From NCBI RefSeq assembly GCF_000428065.1, contig NZ_KE386621.1:70730-134729 (forward strand): a stretch of 64,000 nt of DNA, in the 5' to 3' direction. Positions 7,233 to 14,566 of the stretch are shown here, piece by piece. Position 1 is the first letter of the stretch, and every line of letters starts with the position of its first letter. The translations under genes were made by a program, and so were the position numbers. This DNA is from Shimazuella kribbensis DSM 45090. GTDB lineage: Bacteria > Bacillota > Bacilli > Thermoactinomycetales > Thermoactinomycetaceae. Under the pieces are notes generated by a model that worked only from the letters and a program-made list of their open reading frames with translations, did no database searches and was not told the DNA's origin.

Positions 7233-8285
7233 ATGGCACGATCCCGAAATATTAAGCCAGGATTTTTTCTAAATGATTTATTGGCGGAAGTTGATCCTCT
7301 TGGAAGATTACTTTTTGCCGGACTTTGGACCATAGCTGACAGGGAAGGAAGAATAGAAGATCGTCCCAAGAGAATCAAAGCTGAGATTTTACCATATGAC
7401 AATTGTGATGTAGTCGAGTTATTGGACGAGCTTAACGATAGAAAATTCATCATGCGTTATCAGGTTAATGGTGGAAAATATATTCAGATTACTGGCTGGA
7501 ACAAACATCAAAATCCACATGTAAAAGAAAAAGCAAGTACCATACCAGCACCAGACTTATCTAGTGCAAGTATTGTACAAGCACAACAAGATAATAAACA
7601 AGAAAAAAATAGTTTTGGTTCTGGTGATGACAAAGAAAAAAAGACGAAGAAAGATAAGCTAGCTGATTCAGATGAAATGGATGGAGGAGAAATTTTTGAG
7701 AATAACAAATCAGCGAAATCCTGTATAAATAAAGGGATTTCGGAAGAACTGGACAAGCACCATACAAGTCCAGTACAAGAACCAGAAAAGCATACAATAA
7801 ATCTTGCTGATTCCTTTAACTTGATTCCTGATTCCCTTAACCTGATTCCTGATTCCTTCAACCTCGTATCTGGTTCAAAAGAAGATGAAGATGATTTATT
7901 AGCTCATAAAGAAAGTTCGTTAAAAAAGATCGAAGAACAATACATTCAGAATCAAATCATAGGTCGTGGTGTTGGAGTTATACCTAACCCGAAAGACTAT
8001 GAATCTATGAAAAACCTTCTGAAAGCCAAAATACCATTAGAAGATATCCTATCTGGTATTGATCAGGCTTTTAAAAACTTTAAACCTAAGCACCCCAAAG
8101 ATCGTATAAATTCATTTGCTTATTGCGAATCAGTTATTTTAGATCAACATGCAAAAAAGCTAGCAAGAGAAAATACAAACAGGGAGAGTGTTAACTATGA
8201 TGGATTTTCACAAAGTATTGGATCAAATACCCAATCCACTGAACAGTCAAAAGGAAAATGGGATCACCTCGTCTATCGTGGATGA
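7233..8285 (+). CDS. Phage-type replication initiator (replisome organizer)
   Basis: The 350-aa product begins MARSRNIKPGFFLND, then LLAEVDPLGRLLFAGLWTIA, DRPKRIKAEILPYDN and YIQITGWNKHQNPHVKE. This block is the winged-helix N-terminus of lambda O/DnaD-like phage replication proteins. The middle (about residues 115-235) is a low-complexity acidic linker containing three tandem 7-residue repeats (DSFNLIP type). The end (NPKDYESMKNLLKAKIP) is a small helical domain. ATG at 7233 follows AGAAAGGTGATG and gives the canonical family start. The helicase loader overlaps its 3' end. It should bind the element's origin and recruit the loader. Confidence 0.82.
   Translation: MARSRNIKPGFFLNDLLAEVDPLGRLLFAGLWTIADREGRIEDRPKRIKAEILPYDNCDVVELLDELNDRKFIMRYQVNGGKYIQITGWNKHQNPHVKEKASTIPAPDLSSASIVQAQQDNKQEKNSFGSGDDKEKKTKKDKLADSDEMDGGEIFENNKSAKSCINKGISEELDKHHTSPVQEPEKHTINLADSFNLIPDSLNLIPDSFNLVSGSKEDEDDLLAHKESSLKKIEEQYIQNQIIGRGVGVIPNPKDYESMKNLLKAKIPLEDILSGIDQAFKNFKPKHPKDRINSFAYCESVILDQHAKKLARENTNRESVNYDGFSQSIGSNTQSTEQSKGKWDHLVYRG
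7807..7870 (+). repeat. Three 21-bp tandem repeats inside the initiator gene, candidate origin iterons
   Basis: Units start at 7807, 7828 and 7849, each beginning CTGATTCC and containing TTAAC or TCAAC followed by CTGATTC or a variant. The 21-bp period equals two helical turns and keeps the reading frame. In lambda and several Gram-positive phages the origin lies within the initiator gene, so these are candidate initiator-binding iterons. Confidence 0.6.
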
Positions 8286-9075
8286 AATGGATTCAGCACA
8301 TTGCTGCTTGATCTGTAGGAAAGAGATACGACGATTGGAGTTACATGTACTTGATAGAATCATACGCCCGTTACCTGTTTGCAACTGCATCAAAGAAAAA
8401 GAGCTTGCTGAGCACAGGGAACGAGAATTAGCGGCCCAACGGGAGAAGGTAAAACGGATTTATGGTGAGGGATTGATAGACGAGGAATTAAAAAAAGCCA
8501 GCTTTGACAACTTCAACAAAAGACCTGAGTTAGAGAGTGCTTATCGCATCGCAAAAGATTTCACAACAAATTTTCAAAATCAAGAATTCGGATTATATAT
8601 GTTTGGTCCGGTTGGAGTTGGAAAAAGTCATTTAGCTGCTTCCATCCATAAGAAGCTAATCCAGCAGGGTTATGCATCTGTATTTATTGACGTAACTCAA
8701 TTGTTTGGACTAGCTAAAAGCACATTCAAAGACGAAAAAAAGAGCGACCAGGATTACATACAAGCAGCTATCAAATGTGATCTTTTAACGTTAGATGAGA
8801 TAGGCCTAAATCCATTGAGTAGCTATGAATTCGGTCTTCTGTTTCAAATCTTGAACGGTAGAAAAGGAAAACTCACTAATCTAACCAGCAACCTAAATCT
8901 TGATAGATTGCGGAAATGGTTTGCGATTGATAATAAAGGTAGACCTTTAGATGAAGACGGGCGAGTATTCGATAGATTGATAGGAAGTACCTTATTGATA
9001 GAATCACAAGCAAGTTCCTACAGAATGTACAAAGCACAACAAAGAATGATGGCTATGCAAAAAGGAGCAGTTTAG
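8197..9075 (+). CDS. DnaC/DnaI-like AAA+ helicase loader
   Basis: The product (292 aa from ATG 8197, behind AGGGAGAG) has an N-terminal cysteine cluster (CCLICRKE, then VCNC) like the zinc-binding region of DnaI and phage loaders. An AAA+ core follows with Walker A GPVGVGKSHLAA and Walker B LLTLDEIG. It ends with SSYRMYKAQQRMMA. It would load the host replicative helicase at the element's origin, working with the upstream initiator whose 3' end it overlaps by 89 nt. The initiator-loader pair is a theta-replication module of phage type. Confidence 0.87.
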   Translation: MMDFHKVLDQIPNPLNSQKENGITSSIVDEMDSAHCCLICRKEIRRLELHVLDRIIRPLPVCNCIKEKELAEHRERELAAQREKVKRIYGEGLIDEELKKASFDNFNKRPELESAYRIAKDFTTNFQNQEFGLYMFGPVGVGKSHLAASIHKKLIQQGYASVFIDVTQLFGLAKSTFKDEKKSDQDYIQAAIKCDLLTLDEIGLNPLSSYEFGLLFQILNGRKGKLTNLTSNLNLDRLRKWFAIDNKGRPLDEDGRVFDRLIGSTLLIESQASSYRMYKAQQRMMAMQKGAV

Positions 9076-9179
9076 ATAGCTAGGTTGAAAAAATTGCAGG
9101 CGAGGTTCACATGATTTGTTCTATACAAACTTTATGCATGACGTTAGTGTGTGTCTTGATCTACAGAATGAAAATATAA

Positions 9180-9231
9180 TTTACAAAACGTAAAATATTT
9201 TATTGATTTTACATATTGTAAATTATATACT
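9180..9231 (+). promoter_or_regulatory. Operator-promoter P2, duplicate of P1
   Basis: Two perfect TTTAC-N5-GTAAA palindromes (9180-9194 and 9208-9222) are 28 bp apart centre to centre. The second lies between -35 TTGATT (9203-9208) and -10 TATACT (9226-9231). The 31 bp at 9201-9231 equal 1817-1847, and the leader AAATTCTGAAAAG that follows is also shared. It should be co-regulated with P1 and drive the small-ORF cluster to its right. Confidence 0.82.
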
Positions 9232-9275
9232 TGGATTATTACCAAAAAATAAAAAAATTCTGAAAAGATGATGCC

Positions 9276-9353
9276 ATGGAGGACTACACAACAGAACAAC
9301 TCCTTCAAGAAATCAAGGAATTACAATCATCAAAAAGCATTTGCGCAGTTTGA
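9276..9353 (+). CDS. Possible 25-aa peptide
   Basis: The first frame after P2 opens at ATG 9276 and encodes an acidic peptide beginning MEDYTTEQLLQEIKELQ, which would form a helix. GATGATGCC upstream is a weak binding site. It may be a leader peptide or a truncated gene. No homology is recognised. Confidence 0.3.
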   Translation: MEDYTTEQLLQEIKELQSSKSICAV

Positions 9354-9419
9354 CATACGAGCAGAACAGCAAATAAGCCTATACCACAAGTTATAGACCA
9401 GATAAGGGAGGTGAGATGA

Positions 9420-9518
9420 ATGTTGAAAATCGTTTCTACATCACTTTTAATAGTTGCGGAAGGCCCTGATGGAGACGCAGTATTCGAAGCTGAAGAGGGA
9501 CAAGTACCAAATGAATAA
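9420..9518 (+). CDS. Small acidic protein (32 aa)
   Basis: ATG at 9420 is preceded by GGGAGGTGAGATGA. The product, MLKIVSTSLLIVAEGPDG followed by an EAEEGQVPNE tail, has a hydrophobic start and an acidic end. It is one of a run of tiny genes with excellent ribosome binding sites. Function unknown. Confidence 0.4.
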   Translation: MLKIVSTSLLIVAEGPDGDAVFEAEEGQVPNE

Positions 9519-9522
9519 AAGC

Positions 9523-9602
9523 CCTCAACACATGGTAGAGGACTCTCGGCAAAGAAATTTTACCATGTGTGAGGACCATCCGTAAAGGAGGTTCTACCAT
9601 GT
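9523..9602 (+). promoter_or_regulatory. Possible RNA switch: alternative hairpins over a start codon
   Basis: Bases 9523-9537 pair with 9561-9574 (14 bp with one bulged A). The ten bases 9530-9539 (ACATGGTAGA) are also a perfect complement of 9593-9602, which contains the ATG of the next gene. The two pairings exclude each other, and only the second hides the start. Confidence 0.45.
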
Positions 9603-9733
9603 CGGTTGATGACCTTGTAAAAGTTGATGGTGAGTATGCAACCATCGTTGAGATAAGAGGATCAGAAGTTACAGTCAAATTTTGTGATGGAAGCAAGGAA
9701 ACATGTAGAAAATCTGAGATCAAAGAGCTGTAA
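9599..9733 (+). CDS. Small hypothetical protein (44 aa)
   Basis: ATG at 9599 follows a near-perfect AAAGGAGGT. The product starts MSVDDLVKVDGEYATIVEI and then has RGSEVTVKFCDGSKETCRK, suggesting a small beta-rich, SH3- or KOW-like fold. The start codon lies in a sequence that can pair with an upstream hairpin arm (9530-9539), so its translation may be regulated. Unknown function. Confidence 0.6.
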   Translation: MSVDDLVKVDGEYATIVEIRGSEVTVKFCDGSKETCRKSEIKEL

Positions 9734-9745
9734 AGGAGCGGAAAA

Positions 9746-9793
9746 ATGAATCGTGTTGAAATGGAGCCGTGGCCAACAGAGCCAGTGAGATGA
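9746..9793 (+). CDS. Possible 15-aa peptide
   Basis: AAAGGAGCGGAAAA precedes ATG and the frame MNRVEMEPWPTEPVR. The strong binding site is the only support; it may be a relic of a longer gene. Confidence 0.2.
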   Translation: MNRVEMEPWPTEPVR

Positions 9794-9831
9794 ACTGTTA
9801 ATATACTTTATTCAACTTGGAGTGAGACAAA

Positions 9832-10032
9832 ATGCAAGAACTGAAAGAGATTGTGTTCCTTTATAACAACATTGAGGAAGTACTGATTGTTGAGGATATA
9901 GAGACAGGCAAACGAGCTACAGTCACTAGTGTTTCAGATATCAGACATTTTTTACATCAACAATATTTATCCCCTGATGATTACTACAGTGGCTGGATCG
10001 ATGGAGACGATGTACTTGATCTCTTTAGTTAA
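9832..10032 (+). CDS. Small acidic protein (66 aa)
   Basis: The product starts MQELKEIVFLYNNIEEVLIV and has a TVTSVSDIRHFLHQQYLS segment and an acidic end (DGDDVLDLF). GAGTGAGACAAA precedes ATG. Strong net negative charge is shared with other small proteins here. It lies in the P2 operon and has no recognised family. Confidence 0.6.
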   Translation: MQELKEIVFLYNNIEEVLIVEDIETGKRATVTSVSDIRHFLHQQYLSPDDYYSGWIDGDDVLDLFS

Positions 10033-10109
10033 TAGGTAGAGATCCCATGGGTCGCCTTGAGCCGTCTGAGTATTTATTCTTTCCACAGTGATCGAAAGGA
10101 GGAGACAGC

Positions 10110-10265
10110 GTGTATATTCCAGCAGATCCAATAGAAGCTCAGAAAGCAATTGAAGCGTACATGAAACAAAACCTCACAAAAGAAGAAATCGATATTCTTA
10201 TTGATGCAGTCAAAGAAGCAAAACGGAGAGTAGATGAGCAAATTAACCAGTTGAAGGAAAAATAA
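10110..10265 (+). CDS. Small helical protein (51 aa)
   Basis: GTG at 10110 lies behind AAAGGAGGAGACAGC, a perfect binding site. The product (start MYIPADPIEAQKAIEAYMKQ) is almost entirely predicted helix with heptad-like spacing, ending QINQLKEK. It could be a coiled-coil partner. Unknown function. Confidence 0.6.
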   Translation: MYIPADPIEAQKAIEAYMKQNLTKEEIDILIDAVKEAKRRVDEQINQLKEK

Positions 10266-10502
10266 GATGTCGACAAAGTAATTTTCATCGGAGATGAGAG
10301 AGATAGTTGCTATTGTTGTGATGTTTAACAGCAGAACTGGAAATGTAATGGATTGTGCGAACCAACCTGTTCTGTTCGAGTTTGGCTTCTGATCAGGAGT
10401 ATGAAGATGAATAAGCAAAATAAAAAAGGATTTTGCGTGGAATCTCTAATCTGAATTATTAGAGTTTATTACTTGGATCTCCAAAAAAAAGGAGAATGTA
10501 AA

Positions 10503-10634
10503 ATGCGTGATTATATGGATAATAGCAAGGGCAGCGAAGCCATGGAAAAAGCATATAAAAAGTTACTTGAAGAAAAAGAACTGAAGAAAGCAGAAGAAGA
10601 TCGCAAACGTAAAGAACGAGAAAATAAAAAGTAA
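10503..10634 (+). CDS. Small highly charged helical protein (43 aa)
   Basis: ATG at 10503 follows AAAGGAGAATGTAA. After MRDYMDNSKGSEAMEKAY the product is lysine- and glutamate-rich, a single charged helix. It is the last gene of the P2 cluster and is followed at once by a terminator. Unknown function. Confidence 0.55.
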   Translation: MRDYMDNSKGSEAMEKAYKKLLEEKELKKAEEDRKRKERENKK

Positions 10635-10638
10635 ACGT

Positions 10639-10665
10639 AACCCCTCTATTTGAGGGGTTATTTTA
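10639..10665. terminator. Bidirectional terminator
   Basis: AACCCCTC (10639-10646) pairs with GAGGGGTT (10652-10659) over a 5-nt loop, followed by ATTTTAATT. It separates the rightward small-ORF cluster from the leftward gene ending at 10658. Confidence 0.8.
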
Positions 10666-10969
10666 ATTCTCCATTATGTATTTGTAGCAATTCATGTTCC
10701 TGTAGAAGCTTAAAACATTCGTGTAGATCAACCCAAATGTTACGGTTTTTGATATCATCATTTTTTCCATAATATATAGCAATATCACTAATCCAACTAC
10801 GAATGGATACAGGTGAGCAATCTTCTACAGCTCGTAAGATCAAGGGTTTTACCTGGTTAAACTTGGTTAAGATTAGTCGTTCATTATCAAGATGAACATG
10901 ATCTGTATAGTCTAAAGCTCGTAGCTTTGACCAATGTTTACTGATTTTCTTAGTTAGAAGATTAATCAT
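10658..10969 (-). CDS. Hypothetical protein (103 aa)
   Basis: The start at 10969 is preferred because AGGGGTGATG lies 3-9 nt before it; an upstream ATG at 10990 has no binding site. The product is mostly helical (KISKHWSKLRALDYTDHV, then WVDLHECFKLLQEHELL), and the latter part resembles a winged-helix tail. Two strong inverted repeats lie just upstream (11009-11065), so expression may be controlled there. Function unknown. Confidence 0.6.
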   Translation of the reverse strand: MINLLTKKISKHWSKLRALDYTDHVHLDNERLILTKFNQVKPLILRAVEDCSPVSIRSWISDIAIYYGKNDDIKNRNIWVDLHECFKLLQEHELLQIHNGELK

Positions 10970-11008
10970 AACATCACCCCTATACTTCATGGGATGAGTA
11001 TACCAAAT

Positions 11009-11065
11009 AACCGTATCATTTTTGATACGGTTTATTAATCGTAGTAGGCGCCTTCTACGATTAAT
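11009..11065. promoter_or_regulatory. Two adjacent strong inverted repeats
   Basis: The first is AACCGTATC (11009-11017) with GATACGGTT (11024-11032). The second is a 32-bp near-perfect palindrome (11034-11065) with arms ATTAATCGTAG/CTACGATTAAT and AGGCGCCT in the centre. They lie between minus-strand genes, upstream of the gene starting at 10969. They could be a terminator plus operator, a single-strand origin or a resolution site. Confidence 0.6.
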
Positions 11066-11115
11066 ATGATGTTATGGCTCTATCTTGAACATTTCCTTTT
11101 TGATCTTCTGTGTTG

Positions 11116-11259
11116 TTATTCATCAAACCCAAAATCCTCATGTATCTCATCAAAATTATTTTTATTGATGGGAATAAACTTTTCATCGAAATCATCAGCA
11201 TCAATTATAAAAATTACTTGTTCTTCAATATCAAGGATCGGAAAATACTCTGTAGCCAT
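11116..11259 (-). CDS. Very acidic small protein (47 aa)
   Basis: ATG on the minus strand at 11259 follows AAGGAACAATTT. The product (MATEYFPILDIEEQVIFIID, then DADDFDEKF and NFDEIHEDFGFDE) has about 14 acidic residues and few basic ones. Such composition is seen in DNA-mimic and anti-restriction proteins, but nothing specific supports that role here. It precedes the 103-aa gene on the same strand. Confidence 0.55.
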   Translation of the reverse strand: MATEYFPILDIEEQVIFIIDADDFDEKFIPINKNNFDEIHEDFGFDE

Positions 11260-11292
11260 AAATTGTTCCTTATCTCGATCTGCCCTTTTATT

Positions 11293-11454
11293 TTAAATAT
11301 GACAACTAACTATTATACACAAGCCTTTATTTTCCTGCTTTTCAAAACTCAAAATGTTTTTCTTTAACCGGACAACCTTATAATACGAAGAGCCACCACT
11401 AGGGCAGCCCTTCACAACCATACGTTCATGATATTTATGCTCAATCAGGAACAT
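11293..11454 (-). CDS. Possible small basic protein (53 aa)
   Basis: The minus-strand frame from ATG 11454 encodes HKYHERMVVKGCPSGG, SSYYKVVRLKKNILSF and a hydrophobic end. The frame stays open upstream and reads sensibly (APSDSNAVLIKYNH), so a TTG start or a truncated 5' end is possible. No ribosome binding site is evident. It lies just upstream of the acidic 47-aa gene. Confidence 0.4.
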   Translation of the reverse strand: MFLIEHKYHERMVVKGCPSGGSSYYKVVRLKKNILSFEKQENKGLCIIVSCHI

Positions 11455-11776
11455 ATGATTGTATTTTATCAAAACAGCGTTGCTGTCACTAGGTGCAAAA
11501 AAGCTTGTAATTATTTACAGGGTTTCTCAAGATGTAATTCGAGTTAAATTCTACTATGCGATCACAGGGATATTTATATGATTTCAATTCAAATAAGGAT
11601 GCAATTCAAGTTTCTCCCTTTAGCAATTGTTTTTCTTTAAGGGGAATCGCCGTATGTAAATTTGAATATTTTAATAATTTAGATTAAAATGTAAATAGAT
11701 ATTATTTTTTTGTTTTTCTACAAAAACTGCATGTAAATCAATTCAGTAAAATTAAAAGTCAATAAGGAGTGATCTA
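11455..11776. other. AT-rich intergenic region
   Basis: I see no convincing gene here. AAGGAGTGATCTA before 11777 is the binding site of the next gene. TTTTTGTTTTTC and ATGTAAATC tracts nearby may hold its promoter. Confidence 0.5.
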
Positions 11777-13405
11777 ATGCATCAAGGCCGTATCAAACCG
11801 AAAGGAAAACTCAAAGAACATGATAGAGCATTCTATTTTGCGATTGATGAAACTGGGAATAAAGTATCCGCAACCGAGGCATTAAAAATAAAGCAGGAAA
11901 AACCTAATTCGGTTTTTTATTGTCCATCCTGTTATAAAAGAAATCGCAAAACAATTGGTATTCCTCAGAACACTCTGCCTCGTCACCGATTCCATCGTTA
12001 CGAAGCTGATTCACATTTAGATGATTGCCCATATAACAATCCAAGAAAATTTCTCATTAGTATGACTCAAAAATTGGATATTGAACTAGATGATCAAACA
12101 TTAAAATTAAATCTTATGCCATATGAGGGAAAGAGTGTTGTCATTTGTGACTTTATAGATAGATTGAAAGTTCATATGCAGGAAGATCATATCAAATTCA
12201 TTGGATTGATTGAATATTTACTCCGGGATTATGACATGCAGTCATTTTACAATGAATACAGCGGCTTAAAGATTCCCTTTGAAGGAAAATCAAAGTCGTT
12301 CAATAAATTGGTCTACTCAACCGAATCGGTGAAAGAGACAAAGCGTCCATATGTAGATAAATTAAACATCGTAGTGGGGACTGTGAATCAATTACAAGTG
12401 AATTCCCCTTATTTTGTCTTTCATTTTGAGGAGTCTGGTCAGCATTCATTTCCTTTTTTTATTTATGTTCATGATCATTTCTATGATCAAACGCTTCTTG
12501 ATCAATTGATAGGTAAGAAAGTAGCTTGTTGGGGTTATGTGATAACCGAAAGGGATAGGTACGGAATGGAAATTTTATCAATTCCTCATCAAATTGCCTT
12601 TCTCACAAATGATCCAAAGGAGGATATGAATCCATATTTTGATGAAAATCGATTTCTTGATGAGCTTTTTGACCCTACTGAAAAATTAGGAATCATAACT
12701 TATGATAGGTTTCAACGAAATTATTCTGATTACAAGCTTCAAAAATTTGATGATGAATTTCAGATTATATTGAATCAAAAAGAAGCTCGAATCCAGGAAA
12801 TAGGAATTGAATTGTCTGAGACAGAAAAACAAATACAATTTATAAATAATGAACTCGAAGAAACTAAATCTAAGTTAAACCACATTTTAGAAAAGAAAGG
12901 GAAGTGGCTAACGTATATATTTAGTTTTAATAAAATCATACGAGACGAAAAATATTACAAACAAAAGCAAATTGAGCAAGTAGGATTAATTAAAGAAAAA
13001 TCAGAAACAAAGGCATTTCTAACAGATGAACGTAATTCTTTGTATATAGATATAAATAAAATTAAAAGTGATCGTAGTATACTAGAAAGAGAAAGCAATT
13101 CGGAACAAAATCTAAAGAAGAATGTAAATGAAGATGATTTTTATGAAGTAGTACTTGATCATTCACATTCAATTTTTATACAGATATATTTCGATATGCA
13201 GGTTTTAGAAGTTGAAATAAAAGTCTTCATGGTAGAAAAAAAGGATGGATTCATTATTCCTTATGATCATAGTTATAGCTCATTAAGATCAAGGAAATTC
13301 CGATCAATTAAGAACATTTATAAACCCATTCAGGAGACTTGGGATTACATTGAAAGAAAGATCAATGATCTGAAAGAGTTATATAAAAATAACGCGGTCA
13401 TATGA
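11777..13405 (+). CDS. CoiA-like zinc-finger protein with coiled coil, unknown function
   Basis: This 542-aa protein begins with a CoiA-like N-terminal region: AFYFAIDETGNKVSATEA, then FYCPSCYKR, RHRFHRYEAD and CPYNN, giving a plausible Cys/His zinc site. Residues 140-290 are mixed alpha/beta, and residues 330-450 form a long coiled coil (EARIQEIGIELSETEKQIQF onward). CoiA family proteins act on DNA during competence and often carry nuclease-like domains, but no catalytic motif is clear here. It starts at ATG behind AAGGAGTGATCTA and ends at its own terminator, as a single-gene accessory unit. Defence or competence-linked roles are possible but unproven. Confidence 0.6.
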   Translation: MHQGRIKPKGKLKEHDRAFYFAIDETGNKVSATEALKIKQEKPNSVFYCPSCYKRNRKTIGIPQNTLPRHRFHRYEADSHLDDCPYNNPRKFLISMTQKLDIELDDQTLKLNLMPYEGKSVVICDFIDRLKVHMQEDHIKFIGLIEYLLRDYDMQSFYNEYSGLKIPFEGKSKSFNKLVYSTESVKETKRPYVDKLNIVVGTVNQLQVNSPYFVFHFEESGQHSFPFFIYVHDHFYDQTLLDQLIGKKVACWGYVITERDRYGMEILSIPHQIAFLTNDPKEDMNPYFDENRFLDELFDPTEKLGIITYDRFQRNYSDYKLQKFDDEFQIILNQKEARIQEIGIELSETEKQIQFINNELEETKSKLNHILEKKGKWLTYIFSFNKIIRDEKYYKQKQIEQVGLIKEKSETKAFLTDERNSLYIDINKIKSDRSILERESNSEQNLKKNVNEDDFYEVVLDHSHSIFIQIYFDMQVLEVEIKVFMVEKKDGFIIPYDHSYSSLRSRKFRSIKNIYKPIQETWDYIERKINDLKELYKNNAVI

Positions 13406-13498
13406 TTGTGTTTTTTTATATACTGCATAATTCGAACTTTACGGTATCAAATTTGAAAGATATATTGAGATAATATAGATTGGTTATTATTCGATTTT

Positions 13499-13533
13499 AA
13501 AGCCCATCAAAAGGAAATGAGGGGCTTTTATAT
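13499..13533 (+). terminator. Intrinsic terminator
   Basis: AAAGCCC (13499-13505) pairs with GGGCTTT (13522-13528), followed by a T-rich tail. It closes the CoiA-like gene. Confidence 0.7.
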
Positions 13534-13650
13534 ATATAAATTGTCTTTTTTGTTAAATCCAACTCACTGATGAAATTTTCTGTATTATAAGGTGATAACT
13601 ATATTAAAATTTGAAAGGGGTAAAGATAAATTGGAAAAGAGGTAATAAAG

Positions 13651-14104
13651 ATGCCAGAATATAAGGATTGGATTAATTATTTCCTTACTTTTATTAATAT
13701 TGTAGTTACCGGATATTTCAGTTTTTTGGAAACAGGGAGTAGATCTGTCTACAACTATTTATAAGACTAAGGTTTTAGAGGACAATGAGAACCGTAAATT
13801 CATAAGATTAAAAGTAGTGATGGACTTAGAGCAGATTATTGATAGATTGATTACTTTTAGTCTCACTCCTAATAAAATAACGGTAGACAATATAAAAAGA
13901 TTAATGCCAAATACAGAGATTATACTCAAAAATTTTAATTTAGACGAGCAGAAGAGAATTTTCGAAGTAGAATCCCTATTGAGGGAACATCTAGAAAGCT
14001 TTGAAGAAACGGAAGCTGGGTTGCATATGATTGGAAGTAGTGTAGTTATTGTTAAAAAAATAAACGAGTTAGTAAAGTACTTAAATGACTCATCTTCAGG
14101 TTAA
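13651..14104 (+). pseudogene. Probable frameshifted small gene
   Basis: GAAAAGAGGTAATAAAG precedes ATG 13651, which opens a frame (MPEYKDWINYFLTFINIVV) that ends at 13764. A second frame, open from about 13711 to 14104, reads LPDISVFWKQGVDLSTTIYK and then MDLEQIIDRLITFSLTPNKI to the end. The second frame has no binding site of its own near its first GTG (13817), so the two are probably one gene of about 150 aa broken by a frameshift near 13705-13720. The family is unknown. If the 3' frame is translated alone it gives 95 aa. Confidence 0.45.
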
Positions 14105-14316
14105 GGATTTTGATTTAATATTGCCATCTATATAGACAGCGTCTGATAATCGAACTCCCCACCTTTGGATCCTTTGGCAGAGGACGGGCACACTAGGTTT
14201 TAGCCCATTTAAGACTAAATGAAAAAAAAGAGACTCATCAGTGATCGGTAGTCTTTTTGCTCTAATCTTAAAACTTCTACAGCGGCGAAGAAACTTAGTG
14301 AGGAAAATAAATACAC

Positions 14317-14357
14317 AAGAACCCTTGAAGTCCAATTTATTCAAGGGTTCTTTTTTT
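14317..14357. terminator. Strong intrinsic terminator
   Basis: AAGAACCCTTGAA (14317-14329) pairs perfectly with 14340-14352, followed by seven T. The region 14105-14316 before it has no convincing gene; a minus-strand frame there looks like a shadow. Confidence 0.85.
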
Positions 14358-14398
14358 GATGTTAATACTATACTATTAGAGGAAAGGGGGATGGTAAC

Positions 14399-14566
14399 AT
14401 GCTCTCTAAAATGGTTAAAAAGATACTGAGTAAAAGCTCAAATTATGTATTACGAAATATAGAAGACTTTGAACATGATCAAAAGAGATTAGATAAAGAA
14501 ATGGATGACTTTGATAAAGATCTTAGAGAATCTATATCAAAAAGCCGTTTTATTCGAAATAAATAG
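14399..14566 (+). CDS. Small charged protein (55 aa)
   Basis: GAGGAAAGGGGGATGGTAAC precedes ATG. The product (start MLSKMVKKILSKSSNYVLRN) is helical and becomes strongly charged (DKEMDDFDKDLRESI). A TATACT -10-like box lies upstream (14370s). Its end overlaps the convergent 322-aa gene by 17 nt. Function unknown. Confidence 0.6.
   Translation: MLSKMVKKILSKSSNYVLRNIEDFEHDQKRLDKEMDDFDKDLRESISKSRFIRNK

Noticed and set aside
14110-14220. tRNA-like sequence (minus strand with GTTCGATTATC)
   Set aside because: The GTTCGA-like piece is present but there is no consistent acceptor stem, anticodon arm or D-arm, so no tRNA is called.
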